Notes under the pieces: generated by a model | The model's database searches: none | The model's input: the letters and a program-made list of their open reading frames with translations, nothing else | What the model was told of the DNA's origin: nothing | Program-made: the position numbers and the translations under genes | NCBI GenBank assembly: GCA_017562135.1 | Contig: QEYB01001427.1 | Location: 496,001 to 560,000, forward strand | Length of the DNA: 64,000 bases | Origin: Dipylidium caninum | Taxonomy: Eukaryota > Platyhelminthes > Cestoda > Cyclophyllidea > Dipylidiidae | Direction of reading: 5' to 3' | Shown: positions 60,166-64,000 of the stretch, piece after piece | Numbering within the stretch: position 1 is the stretch's first letter | Layout of the letters: each line of letters starts with the position of its first letter

Positions 60166-63100
60166 TCTCATGCCTTGTCGACTGCCCTGTGGCTACAAGG
60201 AATAAAGATTTGGCCGAAGTTAAATTTAAATTCATTTCGCAATGCATTTTATAAGAGTAAATGACTTTCCACAACTGAGACTTGCGCCTCGTACTTTAGG
60301 CCTTCCGTGTGTTGCATGTTGCAGGTCAGTCGGTCAAATTAGTTTGCGGGCTCTGGCGCCGAATAGTTTATTCATATGGAGACACGCTACCACCCGATGC
60401 GTTACGAAAATTAAATCCGTCATTTAATGTTTACCGACTATACCATTTCGTAATCCGTTCCTGCCCAAGCAATGTGTAGACGGGCTACTGACAGACTAGT
60501 TAATCGAGCAGTGCTGGCCATTGATATGTCTTTGTTTGAGGTGGTGATTGGGTCGACCGACTGGTCGTCGGCGCACCTCCTCGGAGTAGAAGTATGTGTA
60601 GTCGGGCGTACGTTAATTCCTCTCGGAGTGGATAGGGCCTAACAATGCCGGCGTTAAAGAGGCGCCTACCCAACATTTGTTACCACCCGCGACCATAGTG
60701 CAGAAACGGCAGCCCCTGCCATCTTCCCCATAAATGGCGTAGCAGTCTAGATGAATGCGTAGGTAATAGAAAGGTAGTCTGGGGTGTGCCACTATCATCG
60801 AGACCAATTTTTCTCTGTCCCATAACAAGGGAGTTTTGGTCGGGTGCTGCAATCAGTAGAGTCGGGTCGGTGTTTTGGTTGAGCAGGCCATAGGTCCTTT
60901 GTTCTGCGGTGGGAGAGGGATGGAGGCTAGAGGCAGGAAGGATGGGGAAAGAAGCACCATTGGAGGGTGTTTCTATCTCATAGGTGGAACTATGAGACGG
61001 GGGTCTGGGCTGCCCAATGGCCTTCGCCATTTTCGATTGCGGCAGATAGGTCTGAAAGCTTAAGTAAATCATGTCGAGTAAGCCCTTAGTGGTGTGCGAT
61101 GCCCACGCATGAAGGTGTAGCGGGAACAAAGACGGTGGGATGAAAGATGTGGGTGTTAAGAAGGAACTCGTACGGTCTGCGTGGACTGAAGTTGGCAGTA
61201 GGCCATCGATGAGGGTGGAGGAATGAGCCACACCAGGCCAAACCAAACGTCTTCTTCCTTTCTTCTAGGTCAACTAGTCGGCGATTTTGAATTATCCTGG
61301 ATTACTTGTGCCCTCGAATGACTTAGAATACAAAAAAAGTAATCCTCTTACCCGTCCTATGCTTTTAAATTAATGGGCCTCCCGTTTTAATCCCACCCCT
61401 TCAAGTGGACTCTGTTGGGTCCTGAAATTGTGCTGTTCTGTGTCCCACTTCCCCCTTTGTCCCACATGGGAAAATTTTGGGCTTTTATTTAGGTGTAAAT
61501 TCATACCGTTGCGTGAAAAAGTGTTTGTTTTAGGTATTTTAAATATTTTCCCTTGATATTGTGCGCGAATTACTCTTTTGGGTTAACGAATTTGCTGCTG
61601 CGCGTCCCTTAACCTTCCAGCACTTGGTTCCTTTTAGCCTGGCTTCCTCGTTCGAATTCTTGTCACGTTCACTTCTGCAACCTAAACAAACGTTGAATTG
61701 TACTGTCTGTGACAGGGTCACCAGAGGCTCTGGTTTTAACATTTTGCCGTTTATACTACCGTCCGGAGGTACCGCTCTGCAACCGCTGCCAACTCAATGC
61801 ATGAAGGATGGAAAGAGTTAAAGAACCGGAAGGAGATAATATCTTCGTGTGGAAGTAGTAAGGAGGTTTGTGAAAATGGTGTCAGTTTGGGAGATCATCT
61901 GCCAGGCTTCTTCTGCTCGACTCCTCAACTCTGGACAGGTTAGCTTCGCACTTCCGGGGGCCTAGTTGTACGTGAACGGATTAGGAAAGTTTAGGGGAGC
62001 CCCCTGTAGTTCTCCGACGTTCAATTGGTAATTCAGCTTTGAAAATATTTTGTGAGTTTGTGGCTGGTCCCTTTGCCTACATCACTGGGACGTTAAAACA
62101 CCTGTGAGAAGTTCATCCTCCGCAAAAATAAACGGCAACACGTCGACAAACTGACTCACACGTGTCGGGTGGAGTCATTTGTCAACTGCCCATGAGGGTA
62201 AGGTGACGTGGGCATCCAAGACCGTCCGCAATTTTTGCGTTCTTCTCCGCATCGTTATTGCCTACGGAAACCACTTGCCTTTCCCGCCCCTACGCTTGAT
62301 CAACATACACTTCATTTGCCATGAACTCACATGACAAGCGCTTTTGCCCTTTGATCCATTGCAGATTATTCGTTGAAACGCATTAAAAGTCATCTGCCTC
62401 ATCAGAGAGGTTTCGCACCTGACAAGTACAAAGCATAATTGGTAAGCACGGAACGCTCGATTAACCACTGGGAACCTTCGTCCGAGACGCACGTCACCCT
62501 ACAGCTATGGCGCAATAGCCTGAAATATCTTCATCGCTTCCCTCAAAGCGCATTCTTCTAGAGCATTTTCGAGGGTGGCTGCAACTTACCTGGACGACGC
62601 CAAGGTGCGCTGAGAGGATCCTTATTTATGGCATAGACGTGGAGGTTTCCACGCATGAAAGGGGAGGAAGTGTGCTTGCATTTACCCGAAAGTGCATTTC
62701 CGCCTGCTTGAGAAATAGAGATGGGGAGAGGGAGAAGGAGAAATCGTGTTTCACCGCCCCCGCTACGTCATGTGTTCTGGAGGCAAAGAAATTCCGTTTG
62801 GAATGCAATCAAGCCTGTTCACCTATGCAACTCCATGCTCGGCTTTTCCAACCTGCAAACGCAACTGGTTTCCCGCACTTGGTAGGGAAGACCTCAGGAG
62901 TTGGGACATTTATCACGGTGCACGTGCTTTTGCAATGGCTCAAATGCGTTGGAGAACGAGGACTCACTCCAATAGGGGTCACTCTTTAAGGGCAAAAGAT
63001 ATTTCTGCAATGGCTTCCCATCCCTACACAAAATTGCTTCAGCGCTTCCAGCAGGCTATCATACAAGTCCCGGAGCCCTTGGGTTTTTATCGGTAGCGCG

Positions 63101-64000
63101 GTGGACGCCCGCTTTTTATGGTCGCTAGTCCGGACATGCCCAGACTCGAACGTTTGACATGATAAATGCGGTTGAACGGCTTGTCTCTCAGTGCGGCGTC
63201 CAGTCTCAGGTGGAAAGGAGTGTCCGGTATCCATCCTCCCCACAGTAGCTTCATCTTCACTGGTACACTTGTGATACAAGGGGAGTTACAGTGCCACTTG
63301 AAGGGCAGTGTGCCTCGCTGATGGTGCGTCAGGCCACGTGGACAAGTTTGTTAGAAGCGCTCTGGTAGTTCGATCACGCTGAAAAGCATCAACTGATGTA
63401 GGGGATCAGGCTAAACCAGCAAAATTGGGAAGCCACGGTAGCTAGGCAACAATAGTTTTACTTAACACTCAATCATTGACCGAGGATGATCGTCACTTAG
63501 CCTCAGTTTTCCACACTGTGGGAAGATTTTCTCTTCACCTCTAAGAGATGAGCGCTTCAGCGCCACTGCCTGGCTCGCACCAGTGCAACCTAGCCGGAGT
63601 CCGCATGAGAAATCCTCCGACGATGTGGCTACGATTATTCTCAAGATCGGTTCGGACCATTTTTCTGAAAGGCAGAATTCCCTGTCCCACGCGCCAATGT
63701 GGTTTGCGAAGAAGACGGCAAGAAGGCGATGTCTCCTCATCTCCTGCATCTCATTTGATTGGTTACTATTTCATGTAGGCGCATTTCTTCACAACTATCC
63801 CTTTATATTACATATACACGTTGCTCAGCATTTCGGCTCGACTCTATTAACGAATAGTCCTTCAATCGTCGTCCATGTCCACCTCATCCTCGTAAAACCC
63901 TCGAACTTACTCACGCCATTAGTGCCCGACCCTCGTCGAAGGGACTCCATTTGTGAGCTGCTGTTCGTCTCTCCAAAAATGAAAAATTGTCTTCTCTGTA
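60166..64000. other. no gene recognised to the window end
   Basis: The largest frames are minus 61246-60680 (188 codons, Ser/Pro/His-rich) and plus 61561-61821, whose protein (ELLFWVNEFAAARPLTFQ, LNCTVCDRVTRGSG) could be a real exon of an unknown gene. Plus frames at 62639-63096 overlap each other in different frames and are probably chance. No RNA gene or transposon domain was seen. Confidence 0.4.

Noticed and set aside
1..64000. CRISPR arrays, bacterial operons, tRNA or rRNA genes
   Set aside because: The DNA is clearly eukaryotic with spliced genes. No regularly spaced repeats and no convincing tRNA or rRNA signatures were seen by eye; a covariance-model scan would be decisive.

Overview
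The window is eukaryotic nuclear DNA. Its genes are split by many introns, several only 30-45 nt long, flanked by GT/AG (twice GC/AG) sites, and there are canonical AATAAA signals and extensive local duplication. The animal gene set (Misshapen/TNIK kinase, Na+/K+-ATPase beta, TMEM87, RNASEH2B, RPB3, EBP2) together with the ultra-short introns suggests a parasitic flatworm, most likely a tapeworm (cestode). That placement is inference; no species is claimed.

Layout. 1.2-9.0 kb (+): 3' part of a TNIK/MINK/Misshapen germinal-centre kinase with a complete CNH domain. 9.0-10.4 kb: its 3' flank, which recurs twice more in the window. 10.7-13.2 kb (-): complete gene for RNA polymerase II subunit RPB3, with a GC-AG intron. 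14.3-15.0 kb (-): two exons that resemble the 9-1-1 clamp subunit RAD9 (tentative). 17.4-23.5 kb: duplication unit A, with an EBP2 ribosome-biogenesis gene (-) and a dead fragment of the TNIK CNH exon. 23.7-28.4 kb: duplication unit B, with RNASEH2B and an unrecognised gene (here 'gene U'), both +. 33.05-36.18 kb: a near-perfect inverted repeat with ~0.75 kb arms and a 1.6 kb spacer. 36.7-38.25 kb (+): complete Na+/K+-ATPase beta subunit. 39.1-39.75 kb: broken omega-GST-like gene. 43.6-47.95 kb (-): complete 13-exon TMEM87 gene. 48.2-53.0 kb: second copy of B, same orientation. 53.0-60.2 kb: second copy of A, inverted, with the second EBP2 (+). 60.2-64 kb: nothing recognised.

The overall architecture is A-B ... 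B-A' (A' inverted) around a ~20 kb unique core. Genes outside the duplications (TNIK tail, RPB3, ATP1B, TMEM87) can be spliced in silico with every phase matching and no indels. Genes inside the duplications carry small indels that differ between copies, often with each copy intact exactly where the other is broken. Either both copies are decaying in a complementary way with patchy gene conversion, or the assembly could not be polished in repeats; the sequence alone cannot decide.

The genes are unrelated in function (signalling, transcription, RNA/DNA hybrid removal, ribosome biogenesis, ion transport, Golgi membrane trafficking), and I see no operon-like pathway or previously undescribed system. 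The duplication structure is the most unusual content.
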